Of a DNA stretch of 59,184 nt, positions 42,637 to 51,355 are shown piece by piece. The stretch's first letter is position 1; each line of letters begins with the position of its first letter. The notes under the pieces are model-generated. The model saw nothing but the letters and a program-made list of their open reading frames with translations, was not told the DNA's origin and did no database searches. The stretch comes from Chloroflexota bacterium (lineage in GTDB: Bacteria > Chloroflexota > Dehalococcoidia > UBA2979): assembly GCA_026713865.1 (NCBI GenBank), contig JAPONQ010000002.1, positions 1 through 59,184 of the forward strand, given 5' to 3'. The position numbers and the translations under genes are program-made.

Positions 42637-43302
42637 TCAGCGCCCGCGTGCTTGCTGCCGGCTCGCCGGCAGCACCCTTCCGATCCGCTGCCACGCCCGC
42701 TCGGCGAGCAGCGCCGGCGGATCACGTGCGTCGAGCACCAGCCATCTCTGAGGCTCCTCTGCGGCGAGCTCCCGGTAGCACGCGCCCACGCGCTCATGGA
42801 AGGCGATCGCCTCCCGTTCCATGTAGTCGCCCGCCCTGCCCGCCCGCGCCAGCCCGGCCGCCGGGGAGATGTCGAGCAAGAGCGTGAGATCGGGCGAGAG
42901 TCCGCCGGTCGCGGCCCGGTTCACCGCCGCCACCAGCGCGCGGTCGAGCCCGCGTCCGCCGTGCTGGTAGGCGACCGTCGAGTCCTGGTAGCGATCGCAG
43001 ATCACCAGCGACCCCGAGGCGAGTGCCGGGCGCAGCACCTCGGCGACGAGCTGCGCGCGCGCCGCGGCGAAGAGGAGCAGCTCCGCCTCGGGCGCCGGCC
43101 CCGTCGTGACCCGATCGTCGTCAAGGAGGGCCGCGCGAAGCCGCTCGCCGAGGGCCGTGCCGCCGGGCTCGCGGCACGCCACGACATCGACCCCCGCCTC
43201 GTGCGCCCGCCCGGCGAGCAGCGCCACAAGCGTGCTCTTCCCGGCGCCCTCGCCGCCCTCGACGGTGACGAGGAGTCCCCGGACGGGCGCACGGGTACTC
43301 AT
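42637..43302 (-). CDS. tmk: Thymidylate kinase
   Basis: 221 residues. P-loop VTVEGGEGAGKSTLVALLAG, the DRX motif VICDRYQDSTVAYQHGGRGL, CREPGGTALGERLR (substrate loop), and LLLDISPAAGLARAGRAGDY. It phosphorylates dTMP to dTDP. The start ATG overlaps the stop of the R3H ATPase gene (43299-43302). No holB follows, unlike many genomes. Confidence 0.96.
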   Translation of the reverse strand: MSTRAPVRGLLVTVEGGEGAGKSTLVALLAGRAHEAGVDVVACREPGGTALGERLRAALLDDDRVTTGPAPEAELLLFAAARAQLVAEVLRPALASGSLVICDRYQDSTVAYQHGGRGLDRALVAAVNRAATGGLSPDLTLLLDISPAAGLARAGRAGDYMEREAIAFHERVGACYRELAAEEPQRWLVLDARDPPALLAERAWQRIGRVLPASRQQARGR

Positions 43303-45011
43303 TCGTCCTCAGCGTCCGGATCGGCGTCGGGATCCTCCCACGCCGCCCACGGCTCGGGCCGCTCGCCGGCCATCACCGTGAGACGGCGGTAGGGCTCGCG
43401 CCCGCGCGAGACCGAGCGCAGCCCGTGGCGCGAGACGAGTTCGTGCTGGACGCGGCGCAGGTAGGCGCTCTGGGGCGCGAGCTCGACGCTTCGCCGACCG
43501 CGCAGGGACACCGTCGCGATGGCCATCTCGGCCTCGCGGAGCGCCTGTGTGGTCGGGTCGGCGGAGCCGCCGCCATCGCGCATCGCCCGCAGCGACTGCT
43601 CCATCTGCACGACGGTGTTGTTGCGGAGGACGATCACCGGCACGCCGAGCGCCTCGGCCTCGCGCAGGGGTCCGCTGCGCCGGCGATAGTAGGGGCGCAG
43701 CGTCATCACGGCATCCGCCTCCGTGAGGCTTCCGACCACGACCGACTCCGAGCGGGTGCTCACGATCGCCTGCTCAAGCCGCGTGCGGCTCACCCCGTAC
43801 GGGAGAATGCGCCGCTTCGGGGCATCTGCGAGCGCCGCCGCCTCCTCCCCGCGAGCGGCACCCCCGCCGCGGCGACGGTGGGGAACGCGGGTTCGTTCGG
43901 CGGCGGCGATCCCCGGCGCCACGTCGCCCGCCGGCGACCGCTCGCCCGGCGCCCTGACCGGATGACGCTCCACCGACTCCACCTCGCCGGTCGCGCCGAG
44001 ACTGCGCAGCTCCGCCTCCGCTGCGAAGCCGCGCAGGAGCGCATCGACGGTCGACGACAGCTCGCCGTGCACCGCGACCCGGTGGAAGCTCTGGATCTCG
44101 ACCAGGGCGTCGAAGGTCGGCGGAGCGCGCCGCTCGAGCACTGTCTTCTGCGTCCCGCGGCGGCGCGCCTCGTCGTCGCCGAGCGTCACCGACTCGATGC
44201 CGCCGATCAGGTCGGAGAGGGTGGGGTTCTGCATCAGGTTGGCGAGCGTGTTGCCGTGCGCCGTCCCGATCAGCTGCACGCCGCGCTCGGCGATGGTTCG
44301 CGCCGCCTCCGCCTCGCGCTCGGTTCCGATCTCGTCGATCACGACGACCTCGGGCATGTGGTTCTCCACGGCCTCGATCATCACCTCGTGCTGGAGCTCG
44401 GGGCGCGGCACCTGCATGCGTCGCGCACGGCCGATGGCGTCGTGCGGGATATCCCCGTCGCCGGCGATCTCGTTGGAGGTGTCCACGATCACGACACGCC
44501 GCCCGAGGTCGTCGGCCAGTATGTGCGCCAGCTCGCGCAGCATCGTCGTCTTCCCGACGCCGGGACGTCCGAGCAGCAGGATGCTCCGCCCGTCCTCCGC
44601 CAGATCCTTGATCCCGCTGGCGGAGCCGGTGACCGAGCGCCCGACACGGCAGGTCAGTCCGACGATCGACCCGCGCCGATTGCGGATCGCCGAGACACGG
44701 TGGAGCGTACGGGGGATGCCCGCGCGGTTGTCCTCACCGAACTCCGACACCGATCCGACCACGTGATCCAGATCGAGCGCCGTGACCTCACCCGACCCGA
44801 CGACGACCTCGCGCGTGGCGTAGCGCGCCGCCGGCGGGCGGCCGAGGTCAAGCACGATCTCGATCAGATCCTCGACACCCTCATCGCGGACCGCGCGGGC
44901 GACGCGCACGGGCAGCGCGGCGACCAGAAGCTCGACCTCGGCGGCGGCGGGGAGCCGCCCCTGCGACGCACCCTCCACCCCGGCCTCCCCGTCGTCTGCG
45001 GCGTCACTCAT
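43299..45011 (-). CDS. R3H-domain AAA ATPase (SpoIIIAA/Ycf45-like)
   Basis: 570 residues from ATG 45011, with GGGAGG six bases upstream. The N-terminal half resembles SpoIIIAA/Ycf45 ATPases: ILLLGRPGVGKTTMLRELAH, VVIVDTSNEIAGDGDIPHDA, EVVVIDEIGTEREAEAARTI, LIGTAHGNTLANLMQNPTLS. An Arg/Ala/Gly linker (about 350-400) leads to a C-terminal region ending in an R3H nucleic-acid-binding module, with RRVQHELVSRHGLRSVSRGR and the preceding AEMAIATVSLRGRRSVELAP. It probably acts on single-stranded nucleic acid; function is unknown outside sporulation and plastid homologues. It is in operon order after the GNAT-like gene and overlaps tmk. Confidence 0.88.
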   Translation of the reverse strand: MSDAADDGEAGVEGASQGRLPAAAEVELLVAALPVRVARAVRDEGVEDLIEIVLDLGRPPAARYATREVVVGSGEVTALDLDHVVGSVSEFGEDNRAGIPRTLHRVSAIRNRRGSIVGLTCRVGRSVTGSASGIKDLAEDGRSILLLGRPGVGKTTMLRELAHILADDLGRRVVIVDTSNEIAGDGDIPHDAIGRARRMQVPRPELQHEVMIEAVENHMPEVVVIDEIGTEREAEAARTIAERGVQLIGTAHGNTLANLMQNPTLSDLIGGIESVTLGDDEARRRGTQKTVLERRAPPTFDALVEIQSFHRVAVHGELSSTVDALLRGFAAEAELRSLGATGEVESVERHPVRAPGERSPAGDVAPGIAAAERTRVPHRRRGGGAARGEEAAALADAPKRRILPYGVSRTRLEQAIVSTRSESVVVGSLTEADAVMTLRPYYRRRSGPLREAEALGVPVIVLRNNTVVQMEQSLRAMRDGGGSADPTTQALREAEMAIATVSLRGRRSVELAPQSAYLRRVQHELVSRHGLRSVSRGREPYRRLTVMAGERPEPWAAWEDPDADPDAEDE

Positions 45012-45058
45012 CGAGGCCTCCCGGGCAGGCACCGCGCCCCGAGCGGCTCCGCCGCATC

Positions 45059-46063
45059 CTAGCCCCCGCTCGCCACGGCGACACCGGCCTCGCGACGCGC
45101 GGGATCGACCGCGAGCCGCCTCGTTCGGATCACCAGAAGCTCGATCTCGCGTCCGGGCATGAACCCATGCTCGGAGAGCAGTTCCTCGACCGCCACGGCC
45201 GAGCGTGGCACCAGCGAGACGATCCGCCCGCACCGCGCCGTGACCTCCGCGGCCCGGGTCAGAAGCGCCCGGCCACCCTCCCGCCCCTCGCGAGCCGGCG
45301 GCAGCGAGGCGCCGGCCGGCTCCCCCACGGCCTGCGGCTCGACGATGAGCTCGAGCTGTCCCTGCCTCCCCTGTGTCATCACCCGCGCCGCCGCCACCGG
45401 GCGTCCCCCCAGCTCGGCCACCCACCGCCCTCCGCGGCCATCCATCCAGCGACTTCCGTCGAGCGCACGCCACTCGGCGAGGGTCAAGCCGAGCGCGCGC
45501 CGGGCAGCGAGCGGCGTCGCGGCGCTGTGGAGGCGGAAGAGCTCACCCGCATCCTCCCCGCCGAGTGTGCGCACGACGACAGCTCCCGGATCGTGCCCAG
45601 GTGCGGCGCGCAGCCCCGAGCCCGTCCAGAGGCGTTCCGTGGACACGTGGTGGAAACCCGCGCGGAGCGCCGCGCCGACGGCGGCTCCGCCGGCCGGGGT
45701 GCGCAGCAGAACGTGTCCCACGCGCTCGGAGGCGGCGGACTCCACGACCCGGCGCAAGAGGCGCCCGACGGCGGCATCATCACTCGCCGCCTCCGGGCGC
45801 GCGCCGAGCAGGGTGTCGATGTGCCAGGCAGCATGGTTGCCGGCGCGGCGGGCGGTGGCGACACCCGATATCCAGCGGCCCTCGATCTCGAACCAGGCGA
45901 GTCGCCTGAGACCGATCCAGCTCTCCATGACGGTGACGATCGGTGGGCGCGGCGGGCGGGGACGGGCGAGCAGCTCGCGCGTCACGGCCTGGTTGTCGCC
46001 GAGCCGGCCCCGCGACCGGAGACGCTCGACGAGATCCGCCGGGCGCGGAAGACGGCCGGTCAC
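45059..46063 (-). CDS. GNAT-like acetyltransferase, probably double-domain
   Basis: 334 residues, soluble. Patterns such as WVAELGGRPVAAARVMTQGR, GQLELIVEPQA, GRALLTRAAEVTARCG and LSEHGFMPGREIELLVIRTR look like the beta4-alpha3-beta5 core of a GNAT domain in the C-terminal half. The N-terminal half has a similar but weaker GHVLLRTPAGGAAVGAALRAGFHHV. The acetyl-CoA pyrophosphate loop (Q/RxxGxG/A) is poorly preserved, so activity is uncertain. GTG 46063 overlaps the pdxT stop. The substrate is unknown. Confidence 0.6.
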   Translation of the reverse strand: MTGRLPRPADLVERLRSRGRLGDNQAVTRELLARPRPPRPPIVTVMESWIGLRRLAWFEIEGRWISGVATARRAGNHAAWHIDTLLGARPEAASDDAAVGRLLRRVVESAASERVGHVLLRTPAGGAAVGAALRAGFHHVSTERLWTGSGLRAAPGHDPGAVVVRTLGGEDAGELFRLHSAATPLAARRALGLTLAEWRALDGSRWMDGRGGRWVAELGGRPVAAARVMTQGRQGQLELIVEPQAVGEPAGASLPPAREGREGGRALLTRAAEVTARCGRIVSLVPRSAVAVEELLSEHGFMPGREIELLVIRTRRLAVDPARREAGVAVASGG

Positions 46064-46659
46064 GCCGCGGGTCCTGCGGCGCCGGTCGCGAGCGCCTGGC
46101 GCGCCATGGCGAGGAAGAGTGCGTGCAGCCGCGAATCGTCGGTCAGCTCCGGGTGGAAGGCGGTGGCGAGGAGCGACTTCTGCCGGCAGGCCACCACCCG
46201 CCCGTCGGGGAGGCGCGCCAGCGGCTCGACGGCGGAACCCAGATCCTCGAACACCGGCGCGCGGATGAAGACGGCGGGATACGGAGCGCCCGCGAGCCCC
46301 TGAACGGAGAGCATCTCCTCGAACGAGTCAATCTGGCGCCCGAAGGCGTTGCGCCGCACGCGCATCGCCATCTGGCCCAGCGGCTCTCGATCGAGACCCG
46401 GAGCCTCGCTCGCCAGCAGAATGGCGCCGGCGCAGGTGCCCCAGGCCGGCATCCCCGCGGCGAGCCGGGAGGCGAGCGGTTCCCACAGGCCTGACGATCG
46501 CGCGAGCCTCGCGATGGTCGTGCTCTCGCCGCCCGGCAGGATCACCGCGTCGACCGCGTCGAGCTCGGGAGGCGTCCGTACGAGGTGCGCCTCGACCCCG
46601 AGGCGCCGCAGCATGCGCCGGTGCTCCCGAAAGTCGCCCTGCAGCGCGAGCACGCCCAT
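46060..46659 (-). CDS. pdxT: PLP synthase glutaminase subunit PdxT
   Basis: 199 residues from ATG 46659 (MGVLALQGDFREHRRML); an upstream ATG 46779 would add 40 disordered residues and is less likely. Class-I glutamine amidotransferase: oxyanion VILPGGESTTIARLA, catalytic Cys in AWGTCAGAILLA, and the His-Glu pair in ATAFHPELTDD. It gives ammonia to PdxS for pyridoxal-5-phosphate synthesis. pdxS lies just upstream. The stop overlaps the GNAT-like gene by 3 nt (GTGA). Confidence 0.95.
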   Translation of the reverse strand: MGVLALQGDFREHRRMLRRLGVEAHLVRTPPELDAVDAVILPGGESTTIARLARSSGLWEPLASRLAAGMPAWGTCAGAILLASEAPGLDREPLGQMAMRVRRNAFGRQIDSFEEMLSVQGLAGAPYPAVFIRAPVFEDLGSAVEPLARLPDGRVVACRQKSLLATAFHPELTDDSRLHALFLAMARQALATGAAGPAA

Positions 46660-46818
46660 CGCGAGGCCACCGGACGCCGGGGCGGCCCCGTCTGCCCCGC
46701 TCGCGGGCTTCCTCACGGCGCTGCTCCTGGGCAGGAGGTCCCTCTCCGGCACGTCCGCTGTGGCGCGAGCGCGCTTCAACCGGCGGCCCGGCGCCCGGAC
46801 ACGCCTCCCGCTCCGAAG

Positions 46819-47775
46819 TCAGATCCCCCGGGCGGCGAGCTGCTCGCCGGGCGGGAGCGATGACACCGCGACGCCGCGCATCGGCTCGCCAATGTCACGG
46901 GAGACCTCCGCGAGCACGGCCGCATCCTGGTAGTGCGTCACCGCGCGTACGATCGCGCTCGCCATTCGGGCGGGGTTATCCGACTTGAAGATGCCGGAGC
47001 CCACGAAGACGCCGTCGGCCCCGAGCTGCATCATGAGCGCGGCGTCCGCCGGCGTTGCGACACCGCCGGCGGCGAAATTCACGACCGGCAGGCGTCCCAG
47101 TCGCTTCACCTCCTGGACTAACGGCAGCGAGGCGGAGAGTTCCTTGGCGAGTGAGGGAAGCTCATCGTCCGGGGTCGATTCCACACGGCGGATCCCGGCC
47201 CACACGGCGCGCATGTGCCTGACCGCCTCGACGATGTCACCGGTTCCCGCCTCCCCCTTCGTCCGGATCATCGCCGCGCCTTCGGCGATGCGCCTCAGCG
47301 CCTCGTCGAGACCGCGGGCACCGCAGACGAAGGGGACGCGGAAGCGATGCTTGTCGATGTGATGCGCCTCATCGGCCGGCGTCAGGACCTCCGACTCGTC
47401 GACGTAGTCGACGCCGATCGCCTCGAGGATCTGCGCCTCGACGAAGTGGCCGATGCGGGCCTTCGCCATGACCGGAATGGTGACGGCCTCGCAGATCCGT
47501 TCGATCAGGTCGACGCGACTCATTCGCGCGACACCCCCCGCAGCACGGATGTCGGAGGGGACGCGCTCCAGAGCCATCACGGCGCAGGCGCCCGCCTCCT
47601 CGGCCGTGCGGGCATGCTCCTCCGTGACAACGTCCATGATCACGCCGCCCTTGAGCATCTGCGCAAGGCCGGACTTGACGGTCCAGGTCGCGGCCTCGAC
47701 GCTCCCTGCGCGCGCGCCGTTGCCCGAGGCCGGCGCCGCATCGCCCCTCACGGGCTCGACTACCGAGTCGCTCAT
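46819..47775 (-). CDS. pdxS: Pyridoxal 5'-phosphate synthase lyase subunit PdxS
   Basis: 318 residues from ATG 47775 with GGGGAGG 5 nt upstream. (beta/alpha)8 barrel that makes PLP from ribose-5-phosphate, glyceraldehyde-3-phosphate and ammonia. [18 protein letters not shown] is the N-terminus with the first strand Asp, [20 protein letters not shown] is here [13 protein letters not shown] with the catalytic Lys, and [16 protein letters not shown] plus [20 protein letters not shown] bind phosphate. The N-terminal 25 residues are an Ala/Gly extension. It is first in an operon with pdxT. Confidence 0.97.
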   Translation of the reverse strand: MSDSVVEPVRGDAAPASGNGARAGSVEAATWTVKSGLAQMLKGGVIMDVVTEEHARTAEEAGACAVMALERVPSDIRAAGGVARMSRVDLIERICEAVTIPVMAKARIGHFVEAQILEAIGVDYVDESEVLTPADEAHHIDKHRFRVPFVCGARGLDEALRRIAEGAAMIRTKGEAGTGDIVEAVRHMRAVWAGIRRVESTPDDELPSLAKELSASLPLVQEVKRLGRLPVVNFAAGGVATPADAALMMQLGADGVFVGSGIFKSDNPARMASAIVRAVTHYQDAAVLAEVSRDIGEPMRGVAVSSLPPGEQLAARGI

Positions 47776-47810
47776 CGGTCCTCCCCACGCCCCGCGGCGC
47801 TCCGGCCGAC

Positions 47811-47816
47811 ATTGTA
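47811..47816 (-). promoter_or_regulatory. -10 element of pdxS operon
   Basis: TACAAT on the minus strand, 35 nt upstream of ATG 47775, which leaves a short leader containing the Shine-Dalgarno. It is back-to-back with the plus-strand -10 at 47856. Confidence 0.5.
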
Positions 47817-47855
47817 TCGCGCACTCCACCGCCGATGGCGCCACCCGGCTCCTGC

Positions 47856-47861
47856 TACGCT
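47856..47861 (+). promoter_or_regulatory. -10 element of leaderless phosphodiesterase gene
   Basis: TACGCT, then TCCGGG, then ATG 47868; six-base gap. This selects ATG 47868 over the in-frame ATG at 47835. Confidence 0.6.
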
Positions 47862-47867
47862 TCCGGG

Positions 47868-48452
47868 ATGAGGTCGCCCCCGGAGACACCGTGGATCGGC
47901 CGCAGGGCGCTCCCGGCCGACGTGTTGATCGGCCTGATCGCCGACACGCATATTCCCGAGGCGCGCGCGACGCTCTGGGAGGAAGTGTACGGCGCTCTCG
48001 ACGGTGTCGACGTGATCCTCCACGCCGGCGACATGCACGACGTGGTGGTGCTCGACTGGCTGGAGCGGGTCGCGCCGGTGATCGCCGTCCGAGGCAACGG
48101 CGACGACGGCGGGAGCGGTCGACCGGTTCAGCCGCACGATCCCCGGCTCGCGCACAACCAGGTGGTCACCGCGGGCGGTCTCCGCATCGGGATGACGCAT
48201 ACGTTCAACGACCTGACCGCCCTCGGAACCAGCGTCGCACAGCAGATCGCACGCCACTTCGGCGAGCCCGTCGACGTCGTCGTCGCCGGCGACACGCACG
48301 TCCCCGAGGTGACCGAGCTCGGCGGCGTGCTGCTGGTCAACCCCGGCTCGCCCACGCTGCCCCGCAACCTCCAGACACAGTTCGGGACGATCGGGTTTCT
48401 CCACGTCCGCGCCGGGCGTATCGCCGACGTCTGGATCGAACTCCTCCACTGA
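47868..48452 (+). CDS. YfcE/MJ0936-type metallophosphoesterase
   Basis: 194 residues. Metal motifs: [13 protein letters not shown] (DxH), [12 protein letters not shown] (GD), [10 protein letters not shown] (GNxD, with Asp in place of His), [21 protein letters not shown] (GDTH) and [11 protein letters not shown]. The small size and final NPGS motif fit the YfcE/Vps29-like phosphodiesterase branch, which act on phosphodiesters in vitro; the real substrate is unknown. It is divergent from pdxST. Confidence 0.9.
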   Translation: MRSPPETPWIGRRALPADVLIGLIADTHIPEARATLWEEVYGALDGVDVILHAGDMHDVVVLDWLERVAPVIAVRGNGDDGGSGRPVQPHDPRLAHNQVVTAGGLRIGMTHTFNDLTALGTSVAQQIARHFGEPVDVVVAGDTHVPEVTELGGVLLVNPGSPTLPRNLQTQFGTIGFLHVRAGRIADVWIELLH

Positions 48453-48562
48453 GAGGACGCCGACCCGTCGTGGGACGCCCGATGGCGAGCAGTTGCCCCG
48501 CGGCGGGCGGCCGTCCGCCGCGGGCCGGTACACGGCAGGGCGACCGGCCCGGGCCGATCGCG

Positions 48563-48591
48563 TTGACACCCCGACCACCGCCGCCTAGCAT
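48563..48591 (+). promoter_or_regulatory. Consensus-like sigma-70 promoter of the UspA-TrkA-pheA run
   Basis: TTGACA (48563-48568), a 17-nt spacer and TAGCAT (48586-48591). This is the best-formed promoter in the window. It lies 38 nt upstream of the GTG of the small membrane protein gene. The gap 48453-48562 holds nothing else I can recognise. Confidence 0.72.
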
Positions 48592-48628
48592 CCCGCCGAG
48601 CGCGCGGGCGGAGGCCACCGGAGGCGCC

Positions 48629-48850
48629 GTGCAGCGGGCCGATCTGGTGCTTGGCTGGATCTCCCTCACCGGCGGCTCCGTCGCGCTGCTCGCCGTCGCC
48701 TGGACGGCGCAGTGGGTCTCAGTAGGCACGCTGTTGGGCGCTGTCATGCTCGTGAACGCCGCCGCCCGCCTGCGCCTCGCCCGCGAGGATGCCGCGTCTC
48801 CCGGCTCCGGTGCCGCGAGCGACGATCGCTCCCCGCCGGCGGCGCGATGA
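48629..48850 (+). CDS. Small two-helix membrane protein
   Basis: 73 residues from GTG 48629, with GGAGG 4 nt upstream. Two hydrophobic segments: LVLGWISLTGGSVALLAVAW and SVGTLLGAVMLVNAAARL, then a short charged tail with ASPGSGAASDD. No family recognised. It lies right after the strongest promoter in the window, and its TGA overlaps the UspA ATG (48847-48850), so it is translated with the UspA/TrkA genes. It could anchor or modulate these soluble proteins; this is only inferred from position. Confidence 0.65.
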   Translation: MQRADLVLGWISLTGGSVALLAVAWTAQWVSVGTLLGAVMLVNAAARLRLAREDAASPGSGAASDDRSPPAAR

Positions 48851-49347
48851 CTCTCGACGCGACTGCGAGGCTGCGGTCGCTGCTGGTCCCGATCGACGAC
48901 TCCGGCGCCAGCCGCCAGGCGCTCTCCGTCGCCTGCGACATCGTGCGCCGCGGCAAGAGCGGTCGCGTCCTGGCGATGCACGTGATCGAAGTGCCGCGCC
49001 GTCTCCCGCTCGACGCCGAGATGATCGAGGAGCTCGAGCACGGCGAGCGCATCCTCGAGCACGCCGAGTCGCTGGCCCGCGAACAGCGCGTCGATCTCAA
49101 CGCCGATCTCGTGCAGGCGCGGCAGGCGGGGACGGCGATCGTCGATGAGGCCAGGGAGCGGGGCATCGACGCGATCGTCATCGGCATTGACTACCACCGG
49201 CCGCACGGCACCTTCCAGCTGGGGCGCCTCCCCCGCTACGCGCTCGAGCACGCCCCCTGCGAGGTCTGGCTGATCCGGTACCCGCCCGAGGCGGGGCTCG
49301 GCGACTCCCCGGGTGCCGGGAACGACGAGAGCGGCGCGAAGGGCTAG
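48847..49347 (+). CDS. Universal stress protein (UspA family)
   Basis: 166 residues from ATG 48847. A longer frame upstream belongs to other reading. LRSLLVPIDDSGASRQALSV is the first strand and AIVIGIDYHRPHGTFQLGRL with ALEHAPCEVWLIR the last. The usual ATP motif G-x2-G-x9-G-S/T is altered: YHRPHGTFQLGRLP lacks the final G-S/T, so nucleotide binding is doubtful. It is cytoplasmic, and co-operonic with two TrkA proteins, which suggests a sensing role in cation control. Confidence 0.88.
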   Translation: MTLDATARLRSLLVPIDDSGASRQALSVACDIVRRGKSGRVLAMHVIEVPRRLPLDAEMIEELEHGERILEHAESLAREQRVDLNADLVQARQAGTAIVDEARERGIDAIVIGIDYHRPHGTFQLGRLPRYALEHAPCEVWLIRYPPEAGLGDSPGAGNDESGAKG

Positions 49348-49377
49348 CCTCGTGACCGGACGTTCGGGAGGGTGCGC

Positions 49378-49806
49378 GTGAGAGTCATCATCATGGGCTG
49401 CGGCAGGGTCGGATCCGCCGTTGCCGGGCGGGTCGCCGCCTCGGACCACGAGGTGACGGTGCTCGACACCGACCCCTACTCGTTCCGGCGGTTGCCTTCC
49501 GGCTTCCCCGGCCAGTCACTCATCGGAGACGGCACCCGTCACCGCCACCTGGAGGAGGCCGGCATCCGGGACGCGCACGCCTTCCTGGCTCTCACGCAGG
49601 GCGATAACCGCAACATCCTGGCCTCGCAGATTGCGAAGCACATCTACCGGATCCCCACGGTCGTCACGCGCGTCTACGACCCCTACCGCGCCGAGATCTT
49701 CGGGCGGCTCGGCCTCGTGACGTTCAGTCCCACGAACGTGGGCGCGGACATGGCGTGGGCGGCGCTGCTCGGTGACGCTGGCGTCGGCCAGGCGGCCCGG
49801 GGCTAG
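49378..49806 (+). CDS. TrkA-N (RCK) domain protein, short form
   Basis: 142 residues from GTG 49378, six bases after GGGAGG; GTG 49372 overlaps that site. A single Rossmann RCK-N domain: VIIMGCGRVGSAVAGRV with GxGxxG, VTVLDTDPYSF for the ribose-binding acid, QSLIGDGTRHRHLEEAGI, and TVVTRVYDPYRAEIF. There is no C-terminal RCK-C domain. It sits 2 nt before a second, full TrkA, so the two probably form a hetero-oligomeric gating ring. No TrkH/KtrB channel is adjacent. Confidence 0.9.
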   Translation: MRVIIMGCGRVGSAVAGRVAASDHEVTVLDTDPYSFRRLPSGFPGQSLIGDGTRHRHLEEAGIRDAHAFLALTQGDNRNILASQIAKHIYRIPTVVTRVYDPYRAEIFGRLGLVTFSPTNVGADMAWAALLGDAGVGQAARG

Positions 49807-49808
49807 CC

Positions 49809-50498
49809 GTGTACATCATCGTCGTCGGAGGCGGCCGCGTCGGGCGCGGCCTCGCGCTCGAACTGCAGGGGCAGCCGGACCATGAGGTCGTCCTGATCGA
49901 GCGCGGAGCGGAACGCGCCGCCGAACTTCGCACGGAGCTCGGCGAAATGGTTGTACGCGGCGACGGCACGGAGGTGGCCCTGCTCGACGGCGTCGGTGCG
50001 TCGCGTTGTGATCTCCTGATCGCGCTGACCGACAACGACGCTCACAACCTCGTCGCCTGTCAGGTCGCGACGCACCACTTCCACGTGCCCCGCACCATCG
50101 CGCGCGTCGACGACCCCGAGAATGAGCGCCTCTTCCGGCTGCTCGGCGTGGGCGAGACGATCTCGGCGGCGCGGGCCGTAATGGCGCAGATCGAGGCGAC
50201 GCTGCCGGAGCACACGCTGGTCCCGCTGCTACCGCTGCACGGCTCCGGGCTGCAGCTGGTGGAGCTGCACGTTCAGCCGGGATCGCCTGCGTCTGGTGGG
50301 GCGATCCGCGACCTTGCCCTCCCGCAGCCCTCGTTGATTTCGCTGGTGATCGGGCCCGGGGGCGAACCGCGGATCCCCGGCGGCGACACGGTGCTCCAGG
50401 CAGACGACGAGGTGATCGCGGTGACACCGGAGGACGCGGAGCCGCAGCTGCGGGCCCTGTTCGCCACGCCGGCCGGGGAGCCGGAGGAGGAAGCGTGA
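49809..50498 (+). CDS. TrkA protein with RCK-N and RCK-C domains
   Basis: 229 residues. IIVVGGGRVGRGLALELQGQ (GxGxxG) with VVLIERGAER gives NAD(H)/nucleotide binding; MVVRGDGTEVALLDGVGA and TDNDAHNLVACQVATHHF follow. The C-terminal TrkA-C domain, about 145-225, has LQLVELHVQPGSPASGG, IRDLALPQPSLISLVIG and DEVIAVTPEDA. It is a regulatory subunit for a K+ channel or transporter encoded elsewhere, or for the RCK channel near 21 kb. Its stop overlaps the pheA start (50495-50498). Confidence 0.93.
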   Translation: MYIIVVGGGRVGRGLALELQGQPDHEVVLIERGAERAAELRTELGEMVVRGDGTEVALLDGVGASRCDLLIALTDNDAHNLVACQVATHHFHVPRTIARVDDPENERLFRLLGVGETISAARAVMAQIEATLPEHTLVPLLPLHGSGLQLVELHVQPGSPASGGAIRDLALPQPSLISLVIGPGGEPRIPGGDTVLQADDEVIAVTPEDAEPQLRALFATPAGEPEEEA

Positions 50499-51334
50499 AG
50501 CGGATCACGCACCTGGGGCCGCGGGGGACCTACACCGAGGCCGCAGCCGCCCTCTACGACCCGGATGCCGAACTCGTCCCCGTCCCTACCGTGGCGGAGG
50601 CGGTGGCGGCCGTCGAGCGCGACGAGGCGCACGCCTGCGTCTGCGCACTCGAGAACTCGCTGGAGGGCGGCGTCCGGGAGACGCTCGACCAGCTCTTGCG
50701 CGAGGATCTGGCCGTGTCGATCTCGGCCGAGGTCGTGCTCCCGATCCGGCACGTTCTCGTCGGAGCGAAGGGCGCGGACCCGGCCTCGGCGCCGGTCGTC
50801 TACTCGCACCCACAGGCTCTGGCGCAGTGTCGGCAGCGATTGCGGTCGATCGCTCCCCGCGCGAGGCCCGTGGCCTCCCTCTCGACGGCGGCCGCCATCG
50901 AGTCGGCGCTCGCCGAGCCCGGCGCGCTCGCCGTCGGCAATCAGCGCGCGGCCGATCTCTACGGCGGCCACATCCTCCACCCCGACCTCGCCGACGAGTC
51001 CGACAACGAGACGCGCTTCACCGTACTCGGCCGGACGGACCACCCCGCGACCGGCGACGACAAGACGTCGATCGCCTTCACGACGCAGCACGACCGGCCC
51101 GGCTCGCTGATGGAGGCGCTCACGCTCTTCTACGAGCGGGAGATCAACTTGACGCGCGTCGAGTCCCGCCCCACCCGGCGCCAGCTCGGCACCTACATCT
51201 TCCTGCTCGACATGGAGGGTCACCGCACCGACCGCTCCGTCGCCTCCGCGCTGCGGGCTCTCGGCGATCTCGCCGAGTGGCTGCGCATCTTCGGCTCCTA
51301 CCCCCGCTGGCGCAGCTCCGGCGGGGCGGACTAG
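50495..51334 (+). CDS. pheA: Prephenate dehydratase
   Basis: 279 residues, monofunctional form. ITHLGPRGTYTEAAAALYDP, CVCALENSLEGGVRETLDQL, and the catalytic TRF motif in DNETRFTVLGR. The C-terminal ACT domain starts IAFTTQHDRPGSLMEALTLF and keeps ESRPTRRQLGTYIFLLDMEG, the phenylalanine-binding region, so feedback inhibition by Phe is expected. It is translationally coupled to the second TrkA, an odd partner for amino-acid synthesis. Confidence 0.96.
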   Translation: MKRITHLGPRGTYTEAAAALYDPDAELVPVPTVAEAVAAVERDEAHACVCALENSLEGGVRETLDQLLREDLAVSISAEVVLPIRHVLVGAKGADPASAPVVYSHPQALAQCRQRLRSIAPRARPVASLSTAAAIESALAEPGALAVGNQRAADLYGGHILHPDLADESDNETRFTVLGRTDHPATGDDKTSIAFTTQHDRPGSLMEALTLFYEREINLTRVESRPTRRQLGTYIFLLDMEGHRTDRSVASALRALGDLAEWLRIFGSYPRWRSSGGAD

Positions 51335-51355
51335 CCGGCACGGGGCGTCGCGCCG

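Noticed and set aside
43425-45062. A 545-codon plus-strand frame
   Set aside because: It is antisense to the R3H ATPase, which has a complete set of ATPase motifs.
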